Assembly (NCBI GenBank): GCA_027704905.1
Contig: JANIIK010000499.1
Location: 142,501-206,500 of the forward strand
Direction of reading: 5' to 3'
Length of the DNA stretch: 64,000 nucleotides
Origin: Muraenolepis orangiensis
Lineage: Eukaryota > Chordata > Actinopteri > Gadiformes > Muraenolepididae
The notes beneath the pieces are model-generated. The model worked only from the letters and a program-made list of their open reading frames with translations, did not search any database and was not told the DNA's origin. Within the stretch, counting starts at the first letter, position 1; each line of letters opens with the position of its first letter. Shown piece by piece: positions 55,598 through 64,000 of this stretch. A program made the translations under genes and the position numbers.

Positions 55598-55615
55598 TGG
55601 TGTCAGAAGTGGGAT
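55598..55615 (+). promoter_or_regulatory. Primer-binding site, tRNA-Leu type (copy B)
   Basis: TGGTGTCAGAAGTGGGAT, identical to 50611-50628. Confidence 0.7.
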
Positions 55616-56127
55616 CGTCACTCTCATCGCGGTAGGATCCCGGACGCAAACCGCGGCTGGCTGATCACCCCTTCGGGCTTCACAAGGAATGGTTGACGGT
55701 TTGGTCCGTGGAGCCGCCGGGTGAGGTCGACGATCTTTTGGTTACGGTAAGAATCCGCGTGAATACATAATGGCCAGCCGTTAGAGGTGAATTGCATAAA
55801 TCATTTGGAGCTTGTTTTTAACCGAGGTTTAGTAGAAACCTGGATTAGCGCAGACGTTTGTTAATATTTCGTGAGTGCCGGCTGCCCAGGGACAGCCAGG
55901 TTGTCAGGGACAATCGGAGTGTCCGGGACACTCAGTGAATGCGTATGAGTGTTAGAGGTACCTGGTGAGTGTGTGAGTGAAAGTCACAGGCCGAGTGTCC
56001 AGGGACACCGGATGAATGTAGTGTCCGGGACACTGACTGAAAGGGGGTACAGAATGAAAGAGAGTGACTGATTTAAAGGGCACTACATTTCCGTATTCCA
56101 GGGAACACGTTGGACGGAAGTCGTATA
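55616..56127 (+). other. Untranslated leader of the LTR-X element
   Basis: After the primer site and a GGTAAG possible splice donor (about 55746), the sequence holds several imperfect copies of a GTGTCCGGGACACT-like motif (about 55915-56035), which are small palindromes. No gag start is recognisable before the L2 insertion at 56128. Confidence 0.45.
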
Positions 56128-56826
56128 TTACATTTACATTTACATTTAGGGCATTTGGCAGACGCTTTTATCCAAAGCGACTTACAAGGTGTACATTTGT
56201 TGAAGCAGACAATAGCATAACACTGAGGTACGCAAACATAAAAATAGAGCAGTTCACAAGTATTCATATTAACAAGATGAATAACACAATTTCGTACTGC
56301 CAGGTCACCTGCTTAAGTAGCTGTGATAAGAGCGTGTTATCAACATTAAGGATATACACTTGCTAGAATATACAACATGCTAAGAGCTATTAATGTCAGG
56401 ACTTAAGCAAGTTAGGGGTTCACAAAGGAGAAGGAGGGTTCAAGGAGAGTCCAGGTGGACTCTGAACAGGTGGGTCTTGAGTCTCTTGCGGAAGCTGGCG
56501 AGGGACTCTGCCGTCCTGACATGAGACGGGAGTTCATTCCACCACTGTGGAGCCAGAGCCGTGAAGAGCTGGGTCTTGGACGAGCGATGCTTGGTTGTCA
56601 TCAGTGAAGGTCGAACAAGTCGCCTGGCAGAAGTTGAGCGGAGCGCTCTGGCTGGGATGTAGGGCTTGACCAACGCCTGGAGGTAGGCTGGGGCAGTTCC
56701 ATTGACTGCCCTAAAGGTCAGCACCAGAGTCTTAAACTTGATGCGAGCATTTACCGGAAGACCTGGATCACCCCTGAGAACACGGCCACCGCAGCTGCTC
56801 TCTCCGCGACCTACTCCTTCACCCAC
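56128..56826 (-). mobile_element. L2-type LINE, 5'-truncated C-terminus and 3' end
   Basis: On the minus strand 56826-56440 encodes the L2 ORF2 C-terminus: FKTLVLTFRAVNGTAPAYLQ, ALRSTSARRLVRPSLMTTKH and LAPQWWNELPSHVRTAESL, then FRKRLKTHLF. The 3' end shows GGCATTTGGCAGACGCTTTT and finishes in three TTACAT units at about 56130-56148. Confidence 0.85.
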
Positions 56827-56843
56827 ACCCCCCGACCCTCTGG

Positions 56844-59800
56844 GTGTGGTGGGAGGAGGTTTTACACTCTGTACTAGGATGGAGGGCCCCGGGGGGGGGT
56901 GTCTGTAATGTATTGTGGCTGGAAAGGAAACAAAGTGCTACGGAGGGTTTCGATCACTTTGTGAAGGATTTGAAGCTCCTACTGATGGACTGTGAGTCTG
57001 CAGACTCGGATGACATGTTAATTGACGCTATAATAACTGGGGTGAGAGAAAAACGAGTCCAGGAAAGACTGTTGGATAAAGGTGAGGACCTGACACTGGC
57101 CAAGGCCATAGAGATTCCCCAACAGTTTGAAATGTCACAAAAACAAATGATGATTGTCAGAGATGAAGATTCACAAGTGTCAACAGTGTCCACCAGATCG
57201 AAGTACACAGTCTACAATAAAAAGCCACAGAGCTATGTACAGTCAAAACCCGTTCAGCAGAGACAGACAGCAGGAAATCAAATCAAATGCCCAAAATGTG
57301 GAAAACACCCCCAGCATTCGTGGAATCAAGGCAAATGTCCAGCACAGGGCTCCACATATTCATACTGTCACAAATCAAACCACTGGGCAGCAGTGTGTCG
57401 CAGCCGTGGCACGAGCTCAGTGAGGGTGGAGTCAGCTGAAGAGGACCCACCAGATGAGGAAATGCTGAATATAAGCCTGACACAGGAGGAGGCTCCAGTA
57501 GCCATAGTGGCAGATGACAAGTGGGTGATAAACCTCTGTGTTCTGTCTCAGGAGGTGCAGTGTAGAATAGATACCGGTGCAAAGTACAACACACTGACTC
57601 TAGACAGTTACCAGCTACTAAAGCACCAAGGAGAGCTAAAACGCTCAAACAGAATACTGCGCTCCTATTCAAACCACAGGCTGAGACCAGTTGCTGCAGT
57701 TGATCTTCCACTCAAATACAAAGACCGTGAAGCCAAAGCAGAGCTTGAGATAATGGACATTGCTCAAGAGAATGTGCTCAGTGGTGCTACAGCTGAGGCT
57801 TTAGGCCTAATTATTCGACTGGGCTCCCTGCAGGATGGTGTCAAAATTAACAAGGTGAGCACTGCTAATGACACCACACTGACACCAAATGTACCCATGG
57901 GCCTGAGTGATTTTCCAGAGCTGGCACGCACTACAGGGACTTTGCCAGGCAAATACACAATTAAGATTGATCCAGATGCAATGGGTGTTGTGCATCCAGT
58001 ACGCCGGCAACCGGCAGCACTCAGAGAAAAGATACTGGATAAACTGACTGAGATGGTGAGAGATGGTCACATCACGAAGGTGCACAAGCCCACAGAGTGG
58101 GTCAGTTCTATGGTAGTTGTCATGCGCAAAGACAAGATAAGAATCTGCATAGATCCAAGTGACCTGAACAAAGCAGTAAAAAGGGAACATCACCCAATGC
58201 GCACCGTAGAAGAAGTGATTTCCACCATACCAGGTGCAAAAGTATTCTCAGTCTTAGATGCTAAATCCGGGTTCCTCCAGATAGAGCTGGATGAAGCATC
58301 ATCCTTTCTCACAACCTTCAACACTCCAATGGGGAGGTTCAGATGGCTGAGACTGCCATTTGGGATCAAATGTGCACCTGAAATATTCCAGCGCATCATG
58401 GACCAGATGCTAGAAGGAATTAGTGGAGCCACAGGTGTCATGGATGACATTCTGATAGCAGCACCCACAATGAAAGAGCACGACGCAATACTCTGCAAAG
58501 TAGTCGAGAGAGCCACGAGCTACAATCTAAAGCTTAACTTTGACAAGTGTCACATTCGTCAGTCAACAGGGCCATATGTGGGTCACCTGATTACAGCTGA
58601 TGGTCTGAAGCCTGACCCTGCGAAAACTGAAGCAGTAAGGTGCATGCCACCGCCAACAGACAAGGACGGTGTCCGCCGTTTCCTAGGTTTTGTAACGTAC
58701 CTGTCAAAGTTCATTCCAAACTTAAGTGAGGTAGACGCTCCACTGCGACAGCTCCTGAAGAGCGACGTGGAGTTCAGATGGCAGCCAGCACAACAACAAG
58801 CGTTTGACGAGCTCAGGCAGCTATGTGCGCACCCTCCGGTGCTTAAGTACTATGACGTAGCCAAGCCTGTAGAGATATACAGTGACGCCAGCAGCATGGG
58901 ACTGGGAGCAGTGTTACTGCAGGACAATCAGCCTGTCGCCTTCTCGTCCAGATCGTTGACCGATGCAGAGACACGCTATGCGCAAATTGAGAAGGAAATG
59001 CTCTCCATTGTTCATGCCTGCATTAAGTTTCACCATTACATATTTGGGAAACACGTCACAATATACAATGACCACAAGCTGCTCGAGGACATCTACAGGA
59101 AGCCGCTGCTGTCTACTCCTATGCGCATCCAGAGAATGCGCCTGCGACTACAGTGGTATGACATCTCAGTCAAGTACAGAAGAGGAAAGGACATGGAGCT
59201 GCCTGACACCTTGTCCAGAGCACAGCTGGAGGACAGCACACCAGAGGCAGGTAGCCTAGAGTGTGTCTCCATGCTCAACTTTGTGTCAGTGAGTGAGCAG
59301 AAATACACAGAACTGCAAGAATGCTCAAAAGAGGAGTTAAGCCTTCTCCAGCAGACAATTCAACAAGGCTGGCCAGACAGCCGAAGAGAAGTGCCCATTC
59401 CTGTTCAACCATACTGGGACTCAAGAAGCCAACTAGCTGTGTCTGATGGCATAGTGTACAAGGGCCTGCGCATTGTGGTGCCTCACACCATGCAAGCAGA
59501 CATGTTGAAGCTCATACATCAATCTCATCTAGGAATAGTGAAGAGCAAGCAGCAAGCTCGGGAAGTCCTATACTGGCCAGGCATGAGTGCTGAAATTGAG
59601 AACATGGTCAGAAATTGCTGCAAGTGTGCTGAGGTCCAAAACAAACTTCCCAGAGAGCCGCTCATACCGACAGAAACACCAGAGCTACCATTCGAGGAGG
59701 TGGCCTCAGACCTGCTTGAGTTTGAAGGCAAACACTACATATTGTTAGTGGATTACTACTCGAAGTACATCGAAGTAGATGAGCTGAAAGACCTGCGCAG

Positions 59801-60668
59801 CAGAACTACAATAGAGGCTCTGAAGGCTCAGTTTGCCAGACACGGAATTCCATCCATTCTTCGAACAGATGGTGGACCCCAATATTCATCAGAGGAATTC
59901 AAAGAGTTCTGCAAGAGTTACAGCATACTGCACAAAACATCCTCACCACACACGCCGCACTCTAATGGTGAAGCAGAGCGTGCAGTGCAAACAGTCAAGA
60001 GGCTTTGGAGTAAAGCGTCAGACAAACACCTTGCACTACTAGATTACAGAACCACTCCACTGGAGTCAGTAGGCCTGTCACCAGCTCAACTGCTCATGGG
60101 CAGAAGGCCTCGCAACAAACTGCCTGCTACTCGTGCGCTACTCGCACCCATGGCCTATGACACCCTAAAAGTCAAGCGCCTGCTCGACAAGACCAAGGAC
60201 ACACAGAAGTTCTACTACGACCGCAAGAGAGCAGCTAAGCCTCGCACTGCCCTGCAGCCGGGAGATGAAGTCCGGATGGCACCGTATCCTGGACACCGCA
60301 GATGGACCCCTGGAGTCATCCTTCAACCGCACAGCACTCCACGATCTTACGTTGTGGAGAGTGGAGGCAAGCAGTTCCGCCGCAACAGTCTGCACCTTCG
60401 CACCAGCACTCCAGCCGCCAACCGGTCGCGCCAGGAGATGTTCAACGAGCCTCTCAACCAGCCTTGGACCGAACCACCTGATGCAGTACCGGCGACGCCG
60501 ACGCGACCTGATGCAGTACCGGCGACGCCGACGCGACCTCTGGACCATCCAGAACCGCGCCCTTCGCCACGTGGGGAGCCACCGAGGTCTGCACAAGCCC
60601 AGCCAGGTGAACTGTATACTACCAGACGGGGCAGAGTTGTGAAACCCCCTGATAGACTGACTTTGTAA
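56844..60668 (+). CDS. gypsy-2 gag(partial)-pol polyprotein
   Basis: The frame is open for 1,274 codons. Residues 1-20 are flanking DNA, 21-26 are LTR, and genuine gag starts at about 27. Order: late gag (about 33-100); zinc-knuckle region 149-185, where CPKCGKH and YSYCHKSNHWAAVC lack the expected first Cys of the second knuckle; protease with DTGA at 243-246; RT about 385-560, with LDAKSGFLQI and VMDD at 532-535 in place of the usual YxDD; RNase H about 676-790 (YSDAS, IEKEM, NDHK); integrase with HX2H at 892-895, CX2C at 925-928, and the catalytic Asp/Asp/Glu near 956, 1009 and 1045; C-terminal domain with a 10-residue duplication DAVPATPTRP at about 1213-1232; stop TAA. This is the K02A2.6-like pol type common in fish. 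Without a 5' LTR it has no obvious promoter of its own, and the start codon is a product of the junction. Confidence 0.9.
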   Translation: MWWEEVLHSVLGWRAPGGGVCNVLWLERKQSATEGFDHFVKDLKLLLMDCESADSDDMLIDAIITGVREKRVQERLLDKGEDLTLAKAIEIPQQFEMSQKQMMIVRDEDSQVSTVSTRSKYTVYNKKPQSYVQSKPVQQRQTAGNQIKCPKCGKHPQHSWNQGKCPAQGSTYSYCHKSNHWAAVCRSRGTSSVRVESAEEDPPDEEMLNISLTQEEAPVAIVADDKWVINLCVLSQEVQCRIDTGAKYNTLTLDSYQLLKHQGELKRSNRILRSYSNHRLRPVAAVDLPLKYKDREAKAELEIMDIAQENVLSGATAEALGLIIRLGSLQDGVKINKVSTANDTTLTPNVPMGLSDFPELARTTGTLPGKYTIKIDPDAMGVVHPVRRQPAALREKILDKLTEMVRDGHITKVHKPTEWVSSMVVVMRKDKIRICIDPSDLNKAVKREHHPMRTVEEVISTIPGAKVFSVLDAKSGFLQIELDEASSFLTTFNTPMGRFRWLRLPFGIKCAPEIFQRIMDQMLEGISGATGVMDDILIAAPTMKEHDAILCKVVERATSYNLKLNFDKCHIRQSTGPYVGHLITADGLKPDPAKTEAVRCMPPPTDKDGVRRFLGFVTYLSKFIPNLSEVDAPLRQLLKSDVEFRWQPAQQQAFDELRQLCAHPPVLKYYDVAKPVEIYSDASSMGLGAVLLQDNQPVAFSSRSLTDAETRYAQIEKEMLSIVHACIKFHHYIFGKHVTIYNDHKLLEDIYRKPLLSTPMRIQRMRLRLQWYDISVKYRRGKDMELPDTLSRAQLEDSTPEAGSLECVSMLNFVSVSEQKYTELQECSKEELSLLQQTIQQGWPDSRREVPIPVQPYWDSRSQLAVSDGIVYKGLRIVVPHTMQADMLKLIHQSHLGIVKSKQQAREVLYWPGMSAEIENMVRNCCKCAEVQNKLPREPLIPTETPELPFEEVASDLLEFEGKHYILLVDYYSKYIEVDELKDLRSRTTIEALKAQFARHGIPSILRTDGGPQYSSEEFKEFCKSYSILHKTSSPHTPHSNGEAERAVQTVKRLWSKASDKHLALLDYRTTPLESVGLSPAQLLMGRRPRNKLPATRALLAPMAYDTLKVKRLLDKTKDTQKFYYDRKRAAKPRTALQPGDEVRMAPYPGHRRWTPGVILQPHSTPRSYVVESGGKQFRRNSLHLRTSTPAANRSRQEMFNEPLNQPWTEPPDAVPATPTRPDAVPATPTRPLDHPEPRPSPRGEPPRSAQAQPGELYTTRRGRVVKPPDRLTL

Positions 60669-60918
60669 TTTTTTATAAATAACTGAAGTCAATTGAACAG
60701 TCAGGGACAGGTGTGGTAAAGATGCCTGGTGGAAGTGATGTGCTAGTAACCTCTCCTTCCAAGTCAGTATTAGGACTTAAGTTATGTGTAGTTAACTTCA
60801 CAGACCTTGTTGGTTATGTTGTTGAACGTGGACATTGACAGGGCTGACAGGATGTATAAATGTATTATTGTGTTTATAGCCTGCGACAATACTATTTGCA
60901 CTAATAGCCTTCTTTGCT

Positions 60919-60930
60919 GAAGAAGGGAGA
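60919..60930 (+). promoter_or_regulatory. Polypurine tract of gypsy-2
   Basis: GAAGAAGGGAGA directly before the 3' LTR, the position of the plus-strand DNA synthesis primer. Confidence 0.75.
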
Positions 60931-61102
60931 TGTAATGTATTGTGGCTTTGCTTTTTGCATTATGGGCTTCCGTAGGCACGGTCTATTTGTCCCTCTGTGC
61001 CTGCCGTACCGGCTGTTCCGCACCGGCTTGAATAAACACACAAGTCTCAATTAACACACTTGTCGATCTCCGTGCTTATACACACTACACAAGTATCTTA
61101 CA
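60931..61102 (+). mobile_element. gypsy-2 3' LTR (172 bp)
   Basis: It begins TGTAATGTATTGTGGCT and ends AGTATCTTACA (TG...CA), followed by the GTGTC target duplication. It contains GAATAAACACAC (AATAAA near 61031), a polyadenylation signal. Unusually short for an LTR. Confidence 0.85.
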
Positions 61103-61560
61103 GTGTCTAGGTGTAACTCAGTTAGCTCATTTAATTGTCAGAATGTAAGGGACGAATAGGCAGGGCCATAATGACTGTTCTCTTGAGTCAACTACCCAGG
61201 CTAAGGTGGACCTGGACCTTGACTGCCCTCCCCCAGCGACCCTACCAGCGGCCCAGCCAACCTGCTACTACCACTGCAGCAAGCCACGAGTGAAGCTGAC
61301 CGATGTCATGACAAGGTTACGAGAGACATGACCGTAAGCAAGGCGCACAGAGAGTTGGCCAGCAACAGAACCAACACAGAGGCAAGAACTTTACTCTGAA
61401 AAGCGGTTACACTGGCTCCGGCACAAACGGCAGCTTCGAGTATATAACCGCAATAAAGAAGGACACTTTGCAAGAGATTGTCCGGAGGAAAGCCGACTCA
61501 ACCAGAGGCGTGGCCACAGTGATGATCATGATTCCGAACGCAACCAGCACAGAGAGTCCA
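61103..61560 (+). pseudogene. Retroviral-type nucleocapsid remnant
   Basis: After the gypsy-2 target site, 61435-61490 encodes NKEGHFARDCPEE, the second half of a CCHC zinc knuckle (the upstream cysteines are lost). Upstream sequence is Ala/Pro-rich and broken. It may be the gag end of the LTR-X element that begins at 54969, interrupted by the L2 and gypsy-2 insertions. That link is inference from order and strand. Confidence 0.5.
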
Positions 61561-63242
61561 GCTGACTGGCGGGGAGGAGCAGGAGGGCGACTGGTCCACC
61601 ACAGCTGGAGTCAACAAACAGGGAAGTGACACACGTAGACATGCAGCAACACACACACACATGAGGGAAGCCATGGGCATTAGAAGCACCACACACACCA
61701 CAACCAGGCACATACGTACCGTATATCTAGAAAATATTGATCCAAAGGATGTTGCCTTTTCAATGGTATTTAATTTGGGAAAATACAACTTGTCAATAAC
61801 CTGACCCTAACCCTGACTCCAACCACTAACCCTAAAAAAGAGCAATGTTGATATCAATCATGTTAATGAGGTTAATATGTTAATGTTGAAGGATCCGTAT
61901 GATACTGAGGGGATTGCTCATTTTGTACATGTTGAATGTTAGAGTACAAGTAGAATACGTTCGTATTGCACATGAGCTGATATACAACCAAAGAGTATAA
62001 TAAAATAACAGCTATATAAAATGGTAATGTTACTTGCATTGGAGTCAATGCTGTGTTGCTGTTGACAAAGTGATTAAACCTTAAATGGTTCAAATTCAAG
62101 TTCAAATACGATTGCTTTAAATAGGACAGCACCAATCAGAATGTTAAGTAAGACTGTTTATTTCTAAAATATGTAAACAAAGGTGTGACCTTATGGTATA
62201 TTTGTGTGAGGCTTCTAATACACAAAAAGTATTTGGCTTTGGTCTTAATCACCTGCTTAGGTTTTACAAGAAGAAATAGAGTGGTACTTTATCACAGTGT
62301 TATATTACAGTGTGACATTTTATTTAGGAAAAAGAAAAGGAAAGTGGAGGTCAGTATTCGATAAACCAATACAATTATTTCACTGAGAACACCCTTTAAC
62401 TAATCTGGATTCATGTTATCAGGTTCTATAAGAACTGTTTTAATAATGTTATGATAAAACTTTAAGGTTTGCTATTTTAAGATAAAATTTTCGCACAATT
62501 GGGAAAAGTTTTTTTATAATTTCATTTCTGGATACTTGGTCAGTGCGTGCTAGCAGACATTTAGGAGGAAATCACTTAAGGTGCTCGTCTAACTGGGACA
62601 GGGTGAACCAAGCGGTCCCTGCTTGTCAGTTGTCAAGTGAAGATTCCCTTCCCCCGTCCTTTCCTCCCCTTGTAGTGATCTCTAGCTTCTCCTTGGTGTC
62701 TGGCGAGAGGCAGGCTGACTGGTTTCTTTATGCACAAGATAAAGCTCCTCTTGTGTTTCTTCGAGGGATAACTCACACACCTTGAGCACATGTTTTGTTT
62801 GTTTTGTATTATTTTTGGTTTGTTTTTGTTTTTGTCATTCCTAGATTCAACATCTCAGCAGAAAAACTGAGTTCAGACGGTCAAGCGGTAGCCATTGTGT
62901 CAGTTACATAGACAATTCTATCATCACAAACTTGCAGGTAGTATCGACACTTGTTGTAATGATGTCCCATTCATGGTTTATACGGGTGCGAGATAAAGGA
63001 GGGGGTGTGAATGGCCCTAGACAGGAGGCTTTGCCTCCCAGCATGGTAGTTTCCGTATTATGATAAGTTGACACATGGGTCAAGAGGAGGGAGGGAGACT
63101 GCCCTACACCAATATATTCAAAGGACATCTCATTTTTCTCACACACATTTTTTTGGGGTAATAATGATTACCATAAAGAAGGTCAAAGTGCAATGAATAC
63201 CGTGTAAGGAACAACTTTTTTCATCACAAACAGATTGTGGTT
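61561..63242. other. No gene recognised; probable degenerate element interior
   Basis: AT-rich in 61730-62520, with a short run of CCTAACCCTGA/CTAACCCT-like motifs near 61802-61836. Open stretches at 62543-62785 (+) and 62904-63146 (-) show no motif I can identify. Position between nucleocapsid and RNase H remnants suggests decayed retroviral pol/env sequence, but I cannot show it. Confidence 0.35.
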
Positions 63243-63642
63243 TTCTTGGACGCTTTGCTATTCCCTAGGCCACTGGCAGCGGTAAAAAGTGAAGTTCATG
63301 TGAGGAATCAAGATGATGTGTCTAAAGGAAATGATAGAGTAGACAGAGCTGCAAAAGCGGCAGCATTAAGACAAGGAAATGCATAGTACTAACGTGCACA
63401 CTCCACTGGAAGTACCTCCTCTCTCCCTACAGGAGGTCCAACAATAGGCGGATGCTAATGAGAAGAACCACTGGACAAAGGGTGGTTCTACCGAAAGGGA
63501 GGGGGTGTGGGTTGGACCATTCCAACTCCTCATTACTCATGCGGCAGTGAAGGTGGAGGCCACGTGGGTTCACGAGTACCACAGCAAATGTTCACCATCA
63601 CCAGCAGGAGACCACAGGCCTCTAAGCCAGGAAGAGAAGTAG
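63243..63642 (+). pseudogene. Endogenous-retrovirus pol remnant: RNase H end and integrase with core deleted
   Basis: 63243-63386 reads FLDALLFPRPLAAVKSEVHV then NQDDVSKGNDRVDRAAKAAA before a stop, the C-terminal RNase H of gamma/epsilon-type retroviruses. From about 63425 a block around DANEKNHWTKGGSTEREGV (integrase N-terminal region, with one internal stop) runs in frame directly into WVGPFQLLITHAAVKVEATW (63508 on), the integrase C-terminal domain, ending at TAG 63640-63642. The integrase catalytic core is missing. This is an old, inactive fish ERV copy on the plus strand. Confidence 0.7.
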
Positions 63643-63657
63643 CTCAATACACTAGAT

Positions 63658-64000
63658 CAGGGGTTCTCAAACTTTTTGTTTCAGCGGACCACTATTTATC
63701 ATCAAGGATTTTCGCGGACCACGTCATATGCAAACCGTAAAAATAAGTACATATAAACGTAGTGTTAAAACGCAGATATTTTTTTATAGTTAATTATAGA
63801 CAATCAAAAGTCAATTGAAGCCTATCTGATACTTTTGTTGCACGTGTGACCGGTGTCTGTCTGCGTTGTGTATGTTTCTCAAAGAGGACGGCGGACAACT
63901 TCTTTTTTTCTTTTGGTCCTTGACCATATATTCAAATCTGCATCCACTCATAGAACACAACAGCTGCAAAGTGAACATGAACTGCAGCTTCAGCTCTTTC
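63658..64000 (+). mobile_element. hAT 5'-end sequence, continuing beyond the window
   Basis: CAGGGGTTCTCAAACTTTTT at 63658 is a hAT terminus. Downstream GCGGACCACTATTTATCATC and AAGGATTTTCGCGGACCACG match the family seen at 48580. The region to the window end has no coding sequence; the rest of the element would lie outside. Confidence 0.65.

Larger units (their letters stand above)
53842..55761 (+). repeat. 1.9-kb direct repeat, copy B
   Basis: Partner of 48842-50774. It contains the same gag fragment, L2 fragment, LTR-X and primer-binding site. Unlike copy A it is continuous on both sides with plausible parent sequence: a gypsy LTR on the left and a retroviral-type leader on the right. It is therefore probably the source. 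Confidence 0.92.
56904..61102 (+). mobile_element. gypsy-2: Ty3/gypsy retrotransposon with intact pol, 5' LTR and gag mostly deleted
   Basis: The 5' end is TGTAATGTATTGTGGCT (56904-56920), identical to the first 17 bases of the 3' LTR (60931-61102), and then joins directly to late gag sequence. The whole is flanked by GTGTC at 56899-56903 and 61103-61107, a perfect 5-bp target duplication. The original insertion was therefore complete, or a deleted copy inserted as such. The remaining LTR, primer site and first part of gag are absent. A polypurine tract (60919-60930) precedes the 3' LTR. Confidence 0.9.

Noticed and set aside
48842..55761. The two 1.9-kb repeats as the paired LTRs of one retrotransposon
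   Set aside because: Each contains gag and L2 coding pieces plus its own LTR-like end and primer site. The DNA between them is LINE and hAT debris rather than a retrotransposon interior.
61800..61836. Interstitial telomere repeat
   Set aside because: Only two or three imperfect CTAACCCT-like units; too short and degenerate.
62543..63146. Possible small genes on either strand (80-codon ORFs)
   Set aside because: No motif, start context or similarity that I can recognise. The position suggests decayed retroviral sequence.

Overview
The window looks like repeat-choked intergenic and intronic DNA from a ray-finned (teleost) fish. The only host coding sequence I can support is the terminal exon of an FBXW7-like F-box/WD40 gene at 11158-11423 (+). 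Almost everything else is transposable elements and tandem repeats. The families present fit a fish: CR1/Rex1-like and L2 LINEs, Tc1-like DD34E transposons, several hAT families, a BEL/Pao gag, Ty3/gypsy elements and a decayed class I-like endogenous retrovirus. No tRNA, rRNA or CRISPR array was seen.

Layout. 1-11 kb: a frameshifted LINE on the minus strand, a BEL/Pao gag remnant, a second LINE, a hAT remnant carrying a long hairpin, and an L2 LINE. 11.1-12.6 kb: the fbxw7 last exon and its probable 3' UTR. 12.9-24.2 kb: hAT, LINE and Ty3/gypsy debris with nesting (a hAT inside a LINE tail inside a gypsy pol; a solo LTR inside a LINE), then a nearly intact Tc1-like element with one frameshift. 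24.8-44.1 kb: one LTR-like unit of about 19.3 kb, whose interior is a minisatellite of about 250 copies of a 75-bp unit, containing a 100-N assembly gap. 44.4-48.8 kb: a second Tc1-like element split by a solo LTR with a perfect 5-bp target duplication, then an uncharacterised repeat whose inverted partner lies at 14.5-15.4 kb. 48.8-55.8 kb: two near-identical 1.9-kb direct repeats (gag + L2 + LTR + tRNA-Leu-type primer site) flanking a hAT element that is split by a LINE and by a short relative of the giant LTR. 56-61 kb: a gypsy element with intact protease-RT-RNase H-integrase, bounded by a perfect 5-bp target duplication but lacking most of its 5' LTR and gag. 61-64 kb: endogenous-retrovirus remnants and a hAT end.

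The most striking object is the 19-kb array. It is not a random satellite: leader, TATA-like box, AATAAA site and tail are shared with an ordinary 0.66-kb LTR-like element at 52327-52985. That element carries only three complete units and a partial fourth, with exactly the same 75-bp period and about 81% identity by my hand alignment. The simplest reading is an LTR-internal minisatellite that expanded about 80-fold at one insertion. Because 75 is divisible by three, the array is open over long distances in many frames and produces spurious ORFs of up to about 3,000 codons.
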